Below, one piece after another: positions 7,943-17,228 of a stretch of DNA of 64,000 nucleotides. A program made the translations under genes and the position numbers. The first letter of the stretch is position 1. Each line of letters starts with the position of its first letter. Source of the DNA: DASYXW01 sp035934405 (GTDB lineage: Bacteria; Acidobacteriota; Terriglobia; UBA7540); the NCBI GenBank assembly GCA_035934405.1, contig DASYXW010000012.1:68507-132506 (forward strand), given 5' to 3'. The notes under the pieces were generated by a model. The model saw only the letters and a list, made by a program, of their open reading frames with translations, did no database searches and was not told where the DNA came from.

Positions 7943-9637
7943 GTGAACGACGCAAGGACTAGCTTTTTTCAAGACAATTCCGGCCGGGAACCGCGGCGCG
8001 GCGCGGCGATGCTGTTCCTGCTGCCTCTTGCTTTCGCCGTGGCAACGGCGGCGCAAGGACAGAGCGTGAAAATCACACAGCTTGCGATTTCAGGCGCTTC
8101 GGCCACGTTCGGCTCCGGAGTGAACAGCAAGAGCCAGGTGGCCGGATACTCGGTCGCCGGCAGCGTGACCAAAGGTTTCGAGTGGCTCGGCGGCACGCAT
8201 TATACGACCATCGTTTTCAGTGGCTCCAACAATTTCACCCGTGCGCTCGGCATCAACGATTCCGGCGAAATCGTGGGCGACTTCCTGAGCAGCACAGACG
8301 GCTTCACGCACGGGTTTACCGACGTCAACGGCACCCTGACCCAGTACGACGTGCCGGGCGGGCTCGGAAAGTTCAGCACCTCGCTCTATGACATCGACAA
8401 CAACGGCGATTTGGCCGGCTCGGCCAACGGCCAGGGGTTCGTGAGCATCGGCGGCGTGGTGACCATGTTTAACGGCAGCGGCACCGACCTCACCACTACA
8501 TTCGCCATCAACGATTCCCACGTCGCCGTCGGCCAGTACCTCGACTCCAGCGGCAATTCGCACGGCTTCATGTGGTCGAACGGAACGATCACCGAGATTA
8601 CTTTCCCCGGCGCGGCTCAAACCTCATGTCAGGGGATCAACGACTTGGGCGAAATCACCGGCTTCTACATTGACAGCACCGGAGCCCAGCACGGTTTTAC
8701 CGATATCAACGGTGTGTTCACGGCGTCTGATTTGCCGTTCATCGGCGGAGTCAACAAGACGGGCGTTTATGTGGGCAACTACGCCGGACCCCCCGCCGGC
8801 ACCTACGGTTTTCTCGCCTCGGCGCAATCCTTCAAGCCCTCCACCGTCAAGGTGTCCGGCGCCAAGGGCACCAGCATTTTTGACATCAACGATTCAAACG
8901 TGATGGTCGGCTACTACATCACCTCGGCCGGCGTCTCCCACGGCCTGATGCTCAGCGGAACCACCGCGACGAATATCGACGACCCCAACGGCGTAGGCAA
9001 CACGTTTTGCTACGCCATCAACTCCAGCAATCAGATCGTCGGCTACTACGCCCCCACCGGCAACCCCAGCGGAGCGGTCGGGTTTTACTACGCCGGCGGG
9101 ACCTTCACGGACATCACCGGTCCGGCGGGGGCGACATTCGTCCAGGCGCTCGGCATCAACGATTCCGGCGAGATTAGCGGACTCTTCGTGGACTCCAAGG
9201 GCAAAGAGCACGGGTTCATCCTTAGCGGCATCGGCGGGACGTACACCCAGTTGGACGTCCCCGGCGCGCCGCAAACCTACGCCTGGGGCATCAACGCCGG
9301 CGGAGAGGTCACCGTGGGCTTCATGGCCAGCGGAACCCTTACTCTCGTGACCGAAGCCGCCCTCTACAACGGCTCCACCTACACCACGATCAATCTCCCC
9401 GGCGCTCCAACCATGTTCGTGCACGGCATTGACAAAAACGGCGACCTCACCTACTCGTGGACCGACGGCAACGGCAACACCCATGCCGGATTGCTGAGCA
9501 GCGGCTCCTACTATCTGCTGGACGATTCGAGCGGCACGAACACTGCGGCGTACGGCATCAACGATTCCGCTGTGATCGCCGGCCGTTATATGACCAAGGG
9601 GAGTTCGAACTTCGCAGGCTTCAAAGGGCAGAAGTAA
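7943..9637 (+). CDS. Secreted HAF-repeat protein
   Basis: A 564-residue protein. The GTG start is preceded by AAGGAGG at 7932-7938. A hydrophobic export signal lies at about residues 21-42 (AAMLFLLPLAFAVATAAQGQ). The rest is a tandem array of about ten units of ~45 residues built around the phrase GINDSGEIVG followed by GFxxxNGxxTxxDVPG. This is the hallmark of the 'HAF' extracellular repeat family, usually predicted to fold as a beta-propeller-like array. No catalytic residues stand out. It follows the previous gene's terminator, so it probably has its own promoter. Function unknown, probably cell surface or secreted. Confidence 0.75.
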   Translation: MNDARTSFFQDNSGREPRRGAAMLFLLPLAFAVATAAQGQSVKITQLAISGASATFGSGVNSKSQVAGYSVAGSVTKGFEWLGGTHYTTIVFSGSNNFTRALGINDSGEIVGDFLSSTDGFTHGFTDVNGTLTQYDVPGGLGKFSTSLYDIDNNGDLAGSANGQGFVSIGGVVTMFNGSGTDLTTTFAINDSHVAVGQYLDSSGNSHGFMWSNGTITEITFPGAAQTSCQGINDLGEITGFYIDSTGAQHGFTDINGVFTASDLPFIGGVNKTGVYVGNYAGPPAGTYGFLASAQSFKPSTVKVSGAKGTSIFDINDSNVMVGYYITSAGVSHGLMLSGTTATNIDDPNGVGNTFCYAINSSNQIVGYYAPTGNPSGAVGFYYAGGTFTDITGPAGATFVQALGINDSGEISGLFVDSKGKEHGFILSGIGGTYTQLDVPGAPQTYAWGINAGGEVTVGFMASGTLTLVTEAALYNGSTYTTINLPGAPTMFVHGIDKNGDLTYSWTDGNGNTHAGLLSSGSYYLLDDSSGTNTAAYGINDSAVIAGRYMTKGSSNFAGFKGQK

Positions 9638-9644
9638 TCCCCTC

Positions 9645-9685
9645 AAAAAAAAATGGGAGAGATCCGGATGATCCGGGTCTCTCCC
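9645..9685 (-). terminator. Rho-independent terminator for the minus-strand gene at 9739-10521
   Basis: A 13-bp stem (9655-9667 with 9673-9685, one T-G wobble) with a 5-base loop is flanked at 9645-9653 by nine A, which read as a T run on the minus strand. It therefore ends transcription coming from the right. It may also slow plus-strand transcription from the HAF gene. Confidence 0.85.
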
Positions 9686-9738
9686 GATATCTTCGAAGCG
9701 CCTGGTCGGCGCCTCTCAGCAAGTTTCCTTACACCTGC

Positions 9739-10521
9739 TTACTCTCCTCTGCCGATCACGCCCGCCGAGCTGGCATTGCAGCCGAGCGTGCTGACTTCGC
9801 AGAGAGGAGTATAGGTGAAGCCGAAGAACGCAGAGTTGAAAAACCCATGGAACTGCGGCTCCGCCGGTCCAACAGCATTCAGACCGAAGGTGTTGTCGAG
9901 GAACCACTGGGCGGTGCAGCCCGAGTCACCCGAGTTCGTGCACTGCGGCACCACGGATTCCCAATAGTTACCCGGCCCGAGGTGGACCGTCGTTCCCAGA
10001 GCCGTCTTCACCGTGTACTCGGTGCGGCCGAAGGCGACGCGGCCGGTGGGTACAGCAGTGGCAGTGGTGGTTCCGGAAGCGATGATGGTTCCAGGGCTGC
10101 CGTTGTTCATGTCAATGGCGATCGTCCACGAGGCCTGCGCCGGGTCAAGCACGCCCGTGTCGCCGACGTTGTTGCCGAAGAGAGCCGTCACTGCCCATTT
10201 TTGACCTACCGGAACAGTGAAGGGAGAGAAGGTGGTGGTGAGGGGTACGTTGACGGTGTTGCCGTTCGCGAAACCGTCGGCGTTGGACTTGGTGGTGTCA
10301 ATGTCGCCGCCGTAGAACAGGCATCCCGGGCTGCAGTAAGGGGGTATGGTGTCAACATGCTTGGGGTGGTCCAGCATGACCGGCGGGTGAGCCGGCGCCA
10401 GAATATTCCAGCCGACTGCCGGCACGGGCCGCTGCGCGCTACTCTGCGCCGCCGCCGTCCGGCTGACAAACGGAACCAGCGCTGCGAGCAGCGCCAAAGT
10501 GACAAGCGTCTTTTTTACCAT
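9739..10521 (-). CDS. Secreted protein of unknown function
   Basis: A 260-residue protein. I chose the ATG at 10521 because AGGAGG stands four bases upstream of it and the signal peptide begins there (MVKKTLVTLALLAALVP); a start 48 bases further upstream has no such support. After the signal peptide come a His/Pro-rich segment (PAHPPVMLDHPKHVDTIPPY) and a beta-rich body with several Cys (CSPGC, CTNSGDSGC, LCEVSTLGC) that may form disulfides. I do not recognise the family. It has its own terminator (9645-9685) and a candidate promoter at 10740-10769, so it is probably a single-gene unit. Confidence 0.6.
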   Translation of the reverse strand: MVKKTLVTLALLAALVPFVSRTAAAQSSAQRPVPAVGWNILAPAHPPVMLDHPKHVDTIPPYCSPGCLFYGGDIDTTKSNADGFANGNTVNVPLTTTFSPFTVPVGQKWAVTALFGNNVGDTGVLDPAQASWTIAIDMNNGSPGTIIASGTTTATAVPTGRVAFGRTEYTVKTALGTTVHLGPGNYWESVVPQCTNSGDSGCTAQWFLDNTFGLNAVGPAEPQFHGFFNSAFFGFTYTPLCEVSTLGCNASSAGVIGRGE

Positions 10522-10975
10522 CGATCCTCCTGTTGGATTTCCCCTGAGGGGTCTCGCTCGCGTCATCATGCGTTCGATTCTTCGACGGACATCGGTCCGC
10601 CGGTGTTGGAAAAATCCGCTCTGGCTGAGACACCGCGCCGAGCTTCCGGCCCAAGACCGCGGAACCAGTCGCTCGCTTGCCCGGAAGTCTTAATCTTCCG
10701 GGCTCACATCTCCCGACCAGACCTGTTCGATGCGACGACTTGATATCACAAGGCCGCGAGCTGTGTCAATGCCCTACCTGCTCTGCTATGTACCTGATCT
10801 TTAATCACCCCTCAGGTACGTAAGCGAGTGGGCGAGCGGCCTCGATGCCGGCCAATCTACTCAGGGGCAGGGTCGCTGCCTCCGTGAGGAGCTCGCGGCC
10901 ACAAGGTTCCAGAAAGTGCGGGCACGAGCCGCGAGAGTGGCTTAGAATCAGTGGGCAAGGCTTGGATCATCTGCC
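10522..10975. other. Intergenic region between divergent genes (454 bases)
   Basis: It holds the leader of the minus-strand secreted protein and the upstream region of the epimerase. A clear hairpin (cccggaag/cttccggg, 10680-10702) lies in the roughly 210-base leader of the minus-strand gene. TAGAAT at 10943-10948 could be the -10 of the epimerase operon, but no good -35 accompanies it. No gene is visible. Confidence 0.5.
10740..10769 (-). promoter_or_regulatory. Candidate promoter for the minus-strand secreted protein
   Basis: On the minus strand, TTGACA (10769-10764) is followed after 18 bases by TATCAA (10745-10740). The -35 is perfect; the -10 is 4 of 6. It would give a leader of about 210 bases containing the 10680-10702 hairpin. 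Confidence 0.45.
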
Positions 10976-11929
10976 ATGGCGACTTACCTGGTTACGGGCG
11001 GCGCGGGCTTTATCGGCTCGCACATCGTCCAGAAGCTGGTCGAAGACGGTCAAACGGTGCGCGTCCTCGACGACTTCTCGACGGGGCAGGAGCAGAATCT
11101 TGCCGCCCTCCGCGACCGGACCGTTTGCCACAAAGAGGACATCCGCTCGCTCGCCGGGATTGCGCCGCACTTTTCCGGCGTCGATTACGTCATCCACCTG
11201 GCGGCGCTCTCTTCCGTGGCGAGGTCACTCGAGGATCCCATCGCCTCCAACGCCGTAAATCTCGGCGGCACCCTCAACGTGCTGGTGGCGGCGCGCGATG
11301 CCGGGGTGAAGCGCGTGGTCTTTGCAGCTTCGGCGGCGGCCTATGGCGACAGCCCCGTGATGCCCCGCGTCGAGTCGGATACACCGCGACCGCTGTCTCC
11401 TTACGCGCTTACCAAGCTGGCGGGCGAATACTACTGCGCGGTCTTTACGCGCGTTTTTGGGCTGGAAACGGTGGCGCTGCGCTTCTTCAATATCTTCGGT
11501 CCGAGGCAGAACCCCGACTCGCCCTACACGGGAGTGCTCTCGAAGTTCATCATGGCCTATCTGACCGGGAAGACCCCGGTGATCTTTGGTGACGGCGAGC
11601 AATCGCGCGATTTCACTTACGTGGCGAACGTTGTGGACGCCACGCTGCGAGCTGCGACCGCGCCCGGCGCCGCCGGCCGGGTGATCAACGTGGGCACCGG
11701 CGTCAGCCACACCTTGAACCAGACGGTTGATCTGCTGAATCGCGTTTTTGGCCGTAAGGTCGCGCCCCAGTACGGCCCGCCGCGCCGTGGCGACGTCCGC
11801 GAGTCGCAAGCCAACGTGGCGCTGGCGCGCGAGCTCTTGGGTTACCAACCCAGCGTCGGCTTTGAGGACGGGTTGCGCCAGACCGTCGCGTGGTGCCGTT
11901 CGCTGCTCACGGCGGGAGCGCCGTCATGA
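10976..11929 (+). CDS. NAD-dependent sugar epimerase/dehydratase (UDP-hexose 4-epimerase type)
   Basis: A 317-residue extended short-chain dehydrogenase/reductase. The NAD-binding TGGAGFIGSH motif is at residues 7-16, and the catalytic YxxxK appears in SPYALTKLAGEYY, preceded by the Ser-containing ASAAAYG. The C-terminal half has the substrate-region signatures RFFNIFGPRQNP and GDGEQSRDFTYVANVV seen in UDP-glucose/UDP-GlcNAc 4-epimerases. The exact substrate cannot be told. Its stop overlaps the start of the deacetylase (ATGA at 11926-11929), so they form an operon, plausibly for cell-surface glycans. Confidence 0.85.
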   Translation: MATYLVTGGAGFIGSHIVQKLVEDGQTVRVLDDFSTGQEQNLAALRDRTVCHKEDIRSLAGIAPHFSGVDYVIHLAALSSVARSLEDPIASNAVNLGGTLNVLVAARDAGVKRVVFAASAAAYGDSPVMPRVESDTPRPLSPYALTKLAGEYYCAVFTRVFGLETVALRFFNIFGPRQNPDSPYTGVLSKFIMAYLTGKTPVIFGDGEQSRDFTYVANVVDATLRAATAPGAAGRVINVGTGVSHTLNQTVDLLNRVFGRKVAPQYGPPRRGDVRESQANVALARELLGYQPSVGFEDGLRQTVAWCRSLLTAGAPS

Positions 11930-12642
11930 GCTGGCCGCTCGCCGCCGGACTGTCGGCCGTCGCGGCGGCCGCCGGAGGTTCGCTATACTACGCCTGCTCG
12001 GTTCCCGCTTCGCAGATGCTCGGGCCCACTCTTGTACGCGGTCCCGCCGATCGCCCGCGTATCGCTCTCACCTTTGACGACGGGCCGGCGCGTCCCTCGA
12101 CCGAGCAGATCCTCGACACCTTGCGCCGCGAGCAGGTCCCGGCCGCGTTTTTCGTTTGCGGCAAGAACGTCGAGCGGTATCCCGAAGTCGTTCGCCGCAT
12201 CCAGGCGGAAGGGCACACGCTCGGAAACCATACGTATTCTCACCCGCTTCTTTATCTGAAAGGCCGCGCGAGAATCGCCGCCGAAATCGATCGCACTCAA
12301 GCGGCCATCGAACACGCCGTCGGCGAGCGTCCGAGGCTGTTCCGCCCGCCGTATGGAGTCCGCTGGTTCGGGCTGTTTCCGTTGCTCCGCGAGCGCGGCT
12401 TGAGCGTTGTTCAGTGGTCGGATACGGGGTTTGACTGGAAGGAGAACGGCCCGGCGGAGATTGCCCGGCTGGCGCTGAGGAATCTCAAGAGTGGTTCTGT
12501 CATCCTGCTGCACGACGGTCGCGAGCCTCGGGAGCCGCAGGAGGTTGACGCTTGCGCTACCGTCGAGGCCCTGCCTATGATCATCGAAGGAGCGCGAAAG
12601 GCGGGATTGGAATGGGTGAGTGTCAAGGAGTTTCTGCACTGA
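11926..12642 (+). CDS. Polysaccharide deacetylase (NodB homology, carbohydrate esterase family 4), membrane-anchored
   Basis: A 238-residue protein. The ATG at 11926 overlaps the epimerase stop (ATGA). An N-terminal hydrophobic segment (PLAAGLSAVAAAAGGSLYYA) would anchor or export it. The NodB core is present: LTFDDGPA (catalytic base and metal Asp), GNHTYSHP (metal His pair, HxxxH), RPPYG, and ILLHDG. These are the CE4 metal-dependent N-deacetylase motifs, acting on GlcNAc-type polymers or peptidoglycan. An earlier in-frame start at 11890 exists but would overlap the epimerase by 40 bases. Its position between an epimerase and a glycosyltransferase suggests glycan maturation. Confidence 0.88.
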   Translation: MSWPLAAGLSAVAAAAGGSLYYACSVPASQMLGPTLVRGPADRPRIALTFDDGPARPSTEQILDTLRREQVPAAFFVCGKNVERYPEVVRRIQAEGHTLGNHTYSHPLLYLKGRARIAAEIDRTQAAIEHAVGERPRLFRPPYGVRWFGLFPLLRERGLSVVQWSDTGFDWKENGPAEIARLALRNLKSGSVILLHDGREPREPQEVDACATVEALPMIIEGARKAGLEWVSVKEFLH

Positions 12643-12650
12643 ACCAGCCG

Positions 12651-12659
12651 TGTTATAAT
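12651..12659 (+). promoter_or_regulatory. Extended -10 promoter element upstream of the glycosyltransferase
   Basis: TGTTATAAT is a perfect extended -10 (TGnTATAAT). No good -35 lies at the expected distance. It starts 9 bases after the deacetylase stop and would give a leader of about 60 bases for the gene at 12727. Confidence 0.5.
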
Positions 12660-12726
12660 CCGCCGGAACGATCGAAGGAGTGTTGCGTCGCACACTCGCC
12701 CATAGATTGACCGCTCCTCGAAACTC

Positions 12727-13836
12727 ATGCCGCGCATCGTTATCCTCACCGTTCGGCACGGGGCCGCGCACGAGCGGGTGGCGCAGGCGCTCCGCAAGGC
12801 TCTGGCCGAGATTCGTCCCGACGTGACAGTTGACGTCGAGGACATGCTGGCGCACTGCACCCGCTGGTTCCGCGCCTACTACAACTCCTACGAGCTTCCG
12901 CTGCGATATTGGCCCGCACTATGGGGTTGGATCGAGGGTCGGCAGCACGGAGGCTCGTCAACAGGCCCCACGTGGCTTTATCGCCGTGGCGCGCGACCAC
13001 TGTGGCGATGGATCAAAGACCGCCGCCCGGATATCGTGGTAGCTACCGAGACCGGAATCCTCGAAATCGTGAGCCTGGTCAAGCGCGAAGGCGGAGCAGA
13101 GTTTCGCCTCGTGGGCGTGGACGGGTTGGATGTGGATCGTGCCTGGGCCCAGGCGGAAGTTGATCTCTATGCCGTCGCGCCGGATCCAGTCGCGGCGGAA
13201 CTCGCCGCCGCCGGCGTGCCGGCCAGTAAGATCGTCCCCTGCGGCATGCCGGTGGATCCATCCTTCCTGTCGCTCCCAAGCCGCTCGGTGGCGCGCGAGC
13301 GGCTGAAGATCGCGGGCGAAGCGCCGCTCCTGCTCGTGCTCTTTGGCGGAGCGGGGTTCGGAAAGCCGCGTGAGATCATTCGGGAACTGAAGAAGGTCCG
13401 GCGACCGCTCCAGGCAGTCTTCATCACCGGGAAAAACCGTCGGCTGGAAGACGAAGCTCGTTCTTTGTGCCAGGGCGATTCGCGTTATCGCGCGCTCGGT
13501 TGGGCGGACAACATGCATGAATGGATGGCGGCGGCGGACATGGTGTTGAACAAACCTTCCGGTCTCGCCATCGTCGAAGCCATGACCTGCGGCTTGCCGT
13601 TCCTCGCGCTCGACCCTCTGCCCGGCAACGAGGTCCGTCACTGCGGCCTCATCGAACGCTGGGGCGTGGGCTGCTGGGTAAGGCGCCACGCGGATCTGGC
13701 GGCGACGCTCGACCGGTTGCTGTCAAATCCCGGCGAGCTCGATCGAATGCGCGAGCGAGCGCGGGAACTGGCGCGGCCCCGCGCGGCGTGCGAAGCGGCA
13801 GAAGCAATTCTTCAACTAGTCGGCAGTCATCAGTAA
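12727..13836 (+). CDS. MurG/MGDG-synthase-like glycosyltransferase
   Basis: A 369-residue GT-B fold protein. The N-terminus HGAAHERVAQALRKAL resembles the acceptor-binding region of the monogalactosyl-diacylglycerol synthase and UgtP family. The C-terminal half carries LLVLFGGAGFGKPREI, FITGKNRRLED, LGWADNMHEWMAAADMVLNKPSGLAIVEAMTCGLPFLALDPLPGNEVRH, a typical nucleotide-sugar-binding region (GT28 type). It probably makes a glycolipid at the inner membrane face. The last six codons and stop (LVGSHQ*) come from repeat family B, so the true C-terminus may have been remodelled. Confidence 0.75.
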   Translation: MPRIVILTVRHGAAHERVAQALRKALAEIRPDVTVDVEDMLAHCTRWFRAYYNSYELPLRYWPALWGWIEGRQHGGSSTGPTWLYRRGARPLWRWIKDRRPDIVVATETGILEIVSLVKREGGAEFRLVGVDGLDVDRAWAQAEVDLYAVAPDPVAAELAAAGVPASKIVPCGMPVDPSFLSLPSRSVARERLKIAGEAPLLLVLFGGAGFGKPREIIRELKKVRRPLQAVFITGKNRRLEDEARSLCQGDSRYRALGWADNMHEWMAAADMVLNKPSGLAIVEAMTCGLPFLALDPLPGNEVRHCGLIERWGVGCWVRRHADLAATLDRLLSNPGELDRMRERARELARPRAACEAAEAILQLVGSHQ

Positions 13837-13900
13837 TCAGTCATTAGTTTTCACTTCGACGTATCTACTGGCAACTGACGACTGAGAACTGACAACTGCC
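13821..13900. repeat. Degenerate word repeat, family B (ACTGACAACTG / GGCAGTC type)
   Basis: Words such as cggcagtcatcagtaatcag, aactgacgactgagaactga and caactg fill the gap between the glycosyltransferase and truB. Copies of the family lie at 23700-23735, 40556-40586 and 45690-45720. This copy includes the stop codon of the glycosyltransferase (TAA 13834-13836). Confidence 0.75.
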
Positions 13901-13901
13901 T

Positions 13902-14855
13902 TCAGACCAGCACCAGATCCGGATGATACACCGCGCCTGCGACGTGACGCGCCACCGCGATCAGCCGCCGCTCCGGATTCAGGATTTTTAGCAGACTGAT
14001 GACCGGCGCTGCGCCTGGACGCCCGCGATCCGGCCGCAGCGCCTGGGCGAGCTCAAATGCGTGTCCGTGGCGGACGCTCTGTTCCTCACGGCCCCGGACC
14101 ATAAGCTCGGGGCAATCCGGCAGCAGACGCTCCAGAGGCACGCAGACTCTCTCCAGTTTTCCCTCTTCCGCCAAACACTCCAGCGCTTCGAGCGTCACCG
14201 AATGGCTCGCTTTGAACTCCGCCACCGCCGTTCGCCGCAGGCTCGCCAGGTGCGCGGGACACTCGAGCCGCTGGCCGAGGTCGTGAGCGAGCGACCGCAC
14301 ATAGGTGCCGCCGGAGCACTCCACCGAAAAGTGCGCGGCGTCCGGTTCCATTTCGCCGAGTTCGAGCGCATAAACCTCAATCTCGACCGGCTGCAGGTCC
14401 ACCGGTTTGTGCTGGCGCGCCAGCTCGTACGCGCGCACACCGCTCACGCGCTTGGCGGAAAAGGCAGGAGGGGTTTGCATGATTCGTCCCGTGAACTCGC
14501 CGAGCATCCGCTCGAGGGCGCTTCGATCCGGGCTGCAGCCGGCAGGCGAGGACGTGGGCACCCCGGTCGAATCGTAGGTGTCCGTGGAGAAGCCGAAGCG
14601 AATTACCCCTTCGTATGACTTGCGCGATTTCAGATAAAACTGCGCGAAGCGCGTGGCCTTGCCGAGGGACAGTGGCAGGACGCCGGTGGCAAAGGGGTCG
14701 AGCGTGCCGAAATGTCCCACCTGGCGGATGTGCAGCAGGCGCCGCACGCGGGCCACCACGTCATGCGACGTCATGCCGGCGGGCTTATCCATCACCAGCA
14801 CGCCGGAAAACTCTGTCGCCGGAGTTTGAGACCGGGGTTGGGAGATCGAGCTCAT
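13902..14855 (-). CDS. truB: tRNA pseudouridine(55) synthase TruB
   Basis: A 317-residue protein that isomerises U55 in the T-loop of tRNAs. The catalytic Asp lies in GHFGTLDPFATGVLPLSLGKATR (canonical GHTGTLDP; here Phe replaces Thr). YEGVIRFGFSTDTYDSTG, QTPPAFSAKRVSGVRAYELAR and CSGGTYVRSLAHDLGQ are the other family signatures. The C-terminal ~70 residues would form the PUA-like region. I use ATG 14855; a GTG seven codons upstream (14876) is possible. truB often follows infB/rbfA. Here the DUF5916 gene sits between them and no rbfA is present in the window. Confidence 0.93.
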   Translation of the reverse strand: MSSISQPRSQTPATEFSGVLVMDKPAGMTSHDVVARVRRLLHIRQVGHFGTLDPFATGVLPLSLGKATRFAQFYLKSRKSYEGVIRFGFSTDTYDSTGVPTSSPAGCSPDRSALERMLGEFTGRIMQTPPAFSAKRVSGVRAYELARQHKPVDLQPVEIEVYALELGEMEPDAAHFSVECSGGTYVRSLAHDLGQRLECPAHLASLRRTAVAEFKASHSVTLEALECLAEEGKLERVCVPLERLLPDCPELMVRGREEQSVRHGHAFELAQALRPDRGRPGAAPVISLLKILNPERRLIAVARHVAGAVYHPDLVLV

Positions 14856-14920
14856 TTCTGATCCATGTGTCGGCACTTAAAAAGCCGCGCAAGCTTGCCG
14901 GCGCAGCATCGTGCCCCCCT

Positions 14921-17185
14921 TCACTCTGCACCCACTGGGGCGCGTCGCGCCTCCCGGATTTGCTTCAACGAAGGAGTGAAGGAGTAAGTCAACTTGACTT
15001 CGAAGCGGTCCTCGCGCAGTTGCTCCAGGTTCGACCCTGACAGGCTGGAGAAGCGCGTTCCCGTATTGTAGATGATGAACAAGTTGCTGAACGGATCGTC
15101 GTGCCGGAATTGGTAGCGCAAGCGGAAGTTTGCACTGACGGCCTGAGTGTTGGAAGTATCCACCTGGATCAAGGTACTGGTCGTCAAGAAGCGGGAGAAG
15201 GAATAATTGGCTCCAAGATCCGCCAGTGCAACCGAGAAGTTCCCATGGGGCAGACGAAAGCGATCCCACAGGGTTGTTGTCGACAGGGAGAATTTGGAGC
15301 TGGCACGGTAAGTAGTTCGAACGCGGGCTTCATTCAAGTGTCCCGAATAATAGGTACCGAACCGCTCGAAAAGACTCCAGGTGAAGCGCCGGTCCTGGCG
15401 CGAGCCATAAGTTAACTGATGCCTGGCGAAGTGATAGATCCCCGGAGGAATCGAGATGTTCTTGTAGAGGTTGAACGGCTGGGAGAGGCGCTGCGTGAAA
15501 GTGTCGTAGATATCGTCATCGGTATAGGAGCCGTTGTTAAAGAGTGCTCGAAAAGTGCCCTGCCACTCCTGAGTCTGGAACACCCCGTGCGTGTCCGGCA
15601 CGTGGTCAATGAATCCTTCGAAGTTCAACTCTCTCACTCCGGGAAGCTTGGGGCGAGGGGCCAGAGTCAAGTCGGCGAAGCTCTCGTTGATGTCGGTGCG
15701 ATTCACGAACCCGACCTCCGGGTTGAAATTCGGGCCCACCCGGTCTTGCGAGGCTTGAAACTGCATCCAGTCGGTGATGTAAGAAACGTCGGCCCCGATA
15801 TCCGAATCTGGTCCCGAGACACCGTGTGAACCGGCGGCGGTTGCATAGGCGTGGATCACCAGGTTTTTATGGAAGACCAACCGCGTATCGACCCCGCCGG
15901 TGCGATTGAACGGGTCCTGCGCGTCACCCGACTCCTTATCGACACCCAAGAGGCCCACATAGGAATTGCCAAACAGTGACCGTTTGGCGCGCACGACCGC
16001 ATAATTCGCGGAAGGATTAGGACCGTCGGACCGGGTCTGCACGTCCATGACCCCGACATCGTAATCCCCCAGCGTTCCGGTCACCTTGCCGCCGGCATCT
16101 ATGGGCACCACCTCTCCCGTCACCGGGTCGATCCCGATCTGCCGGCTGAAAAAGAGAAGGTCCTGTTGGCCCATGGGGAAACTGAAGGTCCCCGCGTTCT
16201 CCAGGAAGAACCGGCGCTTTTCGGGGAAGAAGAGCTTGAAGGGTGTCAGGTTGAACTGCAACTGATCCACGTCGGCATCGCCGAAGTCGGTGTTGGCGGT
16301 CAGGTTGGCCACCAGGTTGGATCGTAGCCCGTACTTGATGTCCAGTCCGCCGGTATGCAGGAAATCTGTACCTGGGCTCGTTGAGAGATGATCGGAGCCC
16401 ATCAGACCATAAGGCTGCAAGAAGAACAATCTACCGCTGCCTATGTCGGTGATACCTACCAATTCCCCTTCTTGCGATACCTTTGAGATTCCGAACTCGC
16501 GCCGCCAAGCGCGCCATAAGTCCTCTTCATTCTTTCGGCGGATGAAGCGCTTGAAATTAAGTCCCCATATAACGTCCTTCGTCTTCATGAAATTCAGCGT
16601 TGAGAAAGGAATCCCAACCGTCGCCGTCCAGCCCTGTGCGTTAATCCTTGCCTGGGCGCTCCAGACCCCGTCCCAGCCAGGATCGAAGTCCTGCTGATCC
16701 CCGGACTGCTGTTCCTCGGTGATGGTTCCGTCGGCCTGCGTGCCGAGAGGATTGATCTGGAAGACGTAGGCGTTACGTCGCTCGTAGGTTGGATCAATCG
16801 AGATCTCAAAATAGTCGTCAAGGTACTGCGGGAGGTCCCGGCGCAGTTCGGTCGCGACGATGCCCTTCGGGTCAGAATCGCGACAGAGAACGCCGAAATA
16901 AACCTCGTGCCGCGTGTAGAGAATCCGGACCTCAGTCTGCTCGGTCGGCACCTGGTTGTCGTAAGGCTCGCGCTGGTGAAAATCGCGTACCGGTTCGGCG
17001 GCTTGCCACTGCGGGTCATTGAGGGTTCCATCCAAGCGAGGAGGGTGCTCGACTCTGACTGCGTGCGCTGCCTGGGGCCCGGTCCCGATGGCACTACGGC
17101 TCTGGCTGGTGAGTCCATAGGCCCGCAAGCCCGCACACAGCGTGGTGATCAGGGCCATGACGCACAGAACAAAACCGAGTCGCAT
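14921..17185 (-). CDS. Outer-surface protein with CBM9-like N-terminus and DUF5916-type beta-barrel-like C-terminus
   Basis: A 754-residue protein. ATG 17185 is preferred because the signal peptide begins there (MRLGFVLCVMALITTLCAGL) and it avoids overlap with the DUF503 gene. Residues about 45-240 form a family-9 carbohydrate-binding-like domain (PRLDGTLNDPQWQAAEPV ... IPFSTLNF). The rest matches the DUF5916 pattern: FFPEKRRFFLENAGTF, LLFFSRQIG, then alternating aromatic strands ending VKLTYSFTPS, which look like an outer-membrane barrel. The family is common in Bacteroidota and Acidobacteriota; the function is unproven, perhaps glycan uptake or hydrolysis. It interrupts the truB/infB neighbourhood. 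Confidence 0.75.
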   Translation of the reverse strand: MRLGFVLCVMALITTLCAGLRAYGLTSQSRSAIGTGPQAAHAVRVEHPPRLDGTLNDPQWQAAEPVRDFHQREPYDNQVPTEQTEVRILYTRHEVYFGVLCRDSDPKGIVATELRRDLPQYLDDYFEISIDPTYERRNAYVFQINPLGTQADGTITEEQQSGDQQDFDPGWDGVWSAQARINAQGWTATVGIPFSTLNFMKTKDVIWGLNFKRFIRRKNEEDLWRAWRREFGISKVSQEGELVGITDIGSGRLFFLQPYGLMGSDHLSTSPGTDFLHTGGLDIKYGLRSNLVANLTANTDFGDADVDQLQFNLTPFKLFFPEKRRFFLENAGTFSFPMGQQDLLFFSRQIGIDPVTGEVVPIDAGGKVTGTLGDYDVGVMDVQTRSDGPNPSANYAVVRAKRSLFGNSYVGLLGVDKESGDAQDPFNRTGGVDTRLVFHKNLVIHAYATAAGSHGVSGPDSDIGADVSYITDWMQFQASQDRVGPNFNPEVGFVNRTDINESFADLTLAPRPKLPGVRELNFEGFIDHVPDTHGVFQTQEWQGTFRALFNNGSYTDDDIYDTFTQRLSQPFNLYKNISIPPGIYHFARHQLTYGSRQDRRFTWSLFERFGTYYSGHLNEARVRTTYRASSKFSLSTTTLWDRFRLPHGNFSVALADLGANYSFSRFLTTSTLIQVDTSNTQAVSANFRLRYQFRHDDPFSNLFIIYNTGTRFSSLSGSNLEQLREDRFEVKLTYSFTPSLKQIREARRAPVGAE

Positions 17186-17228
17186 AAGCTTCAATGATGA
17201 ATTGTGAATCCGAGGACGACGACCGTCG

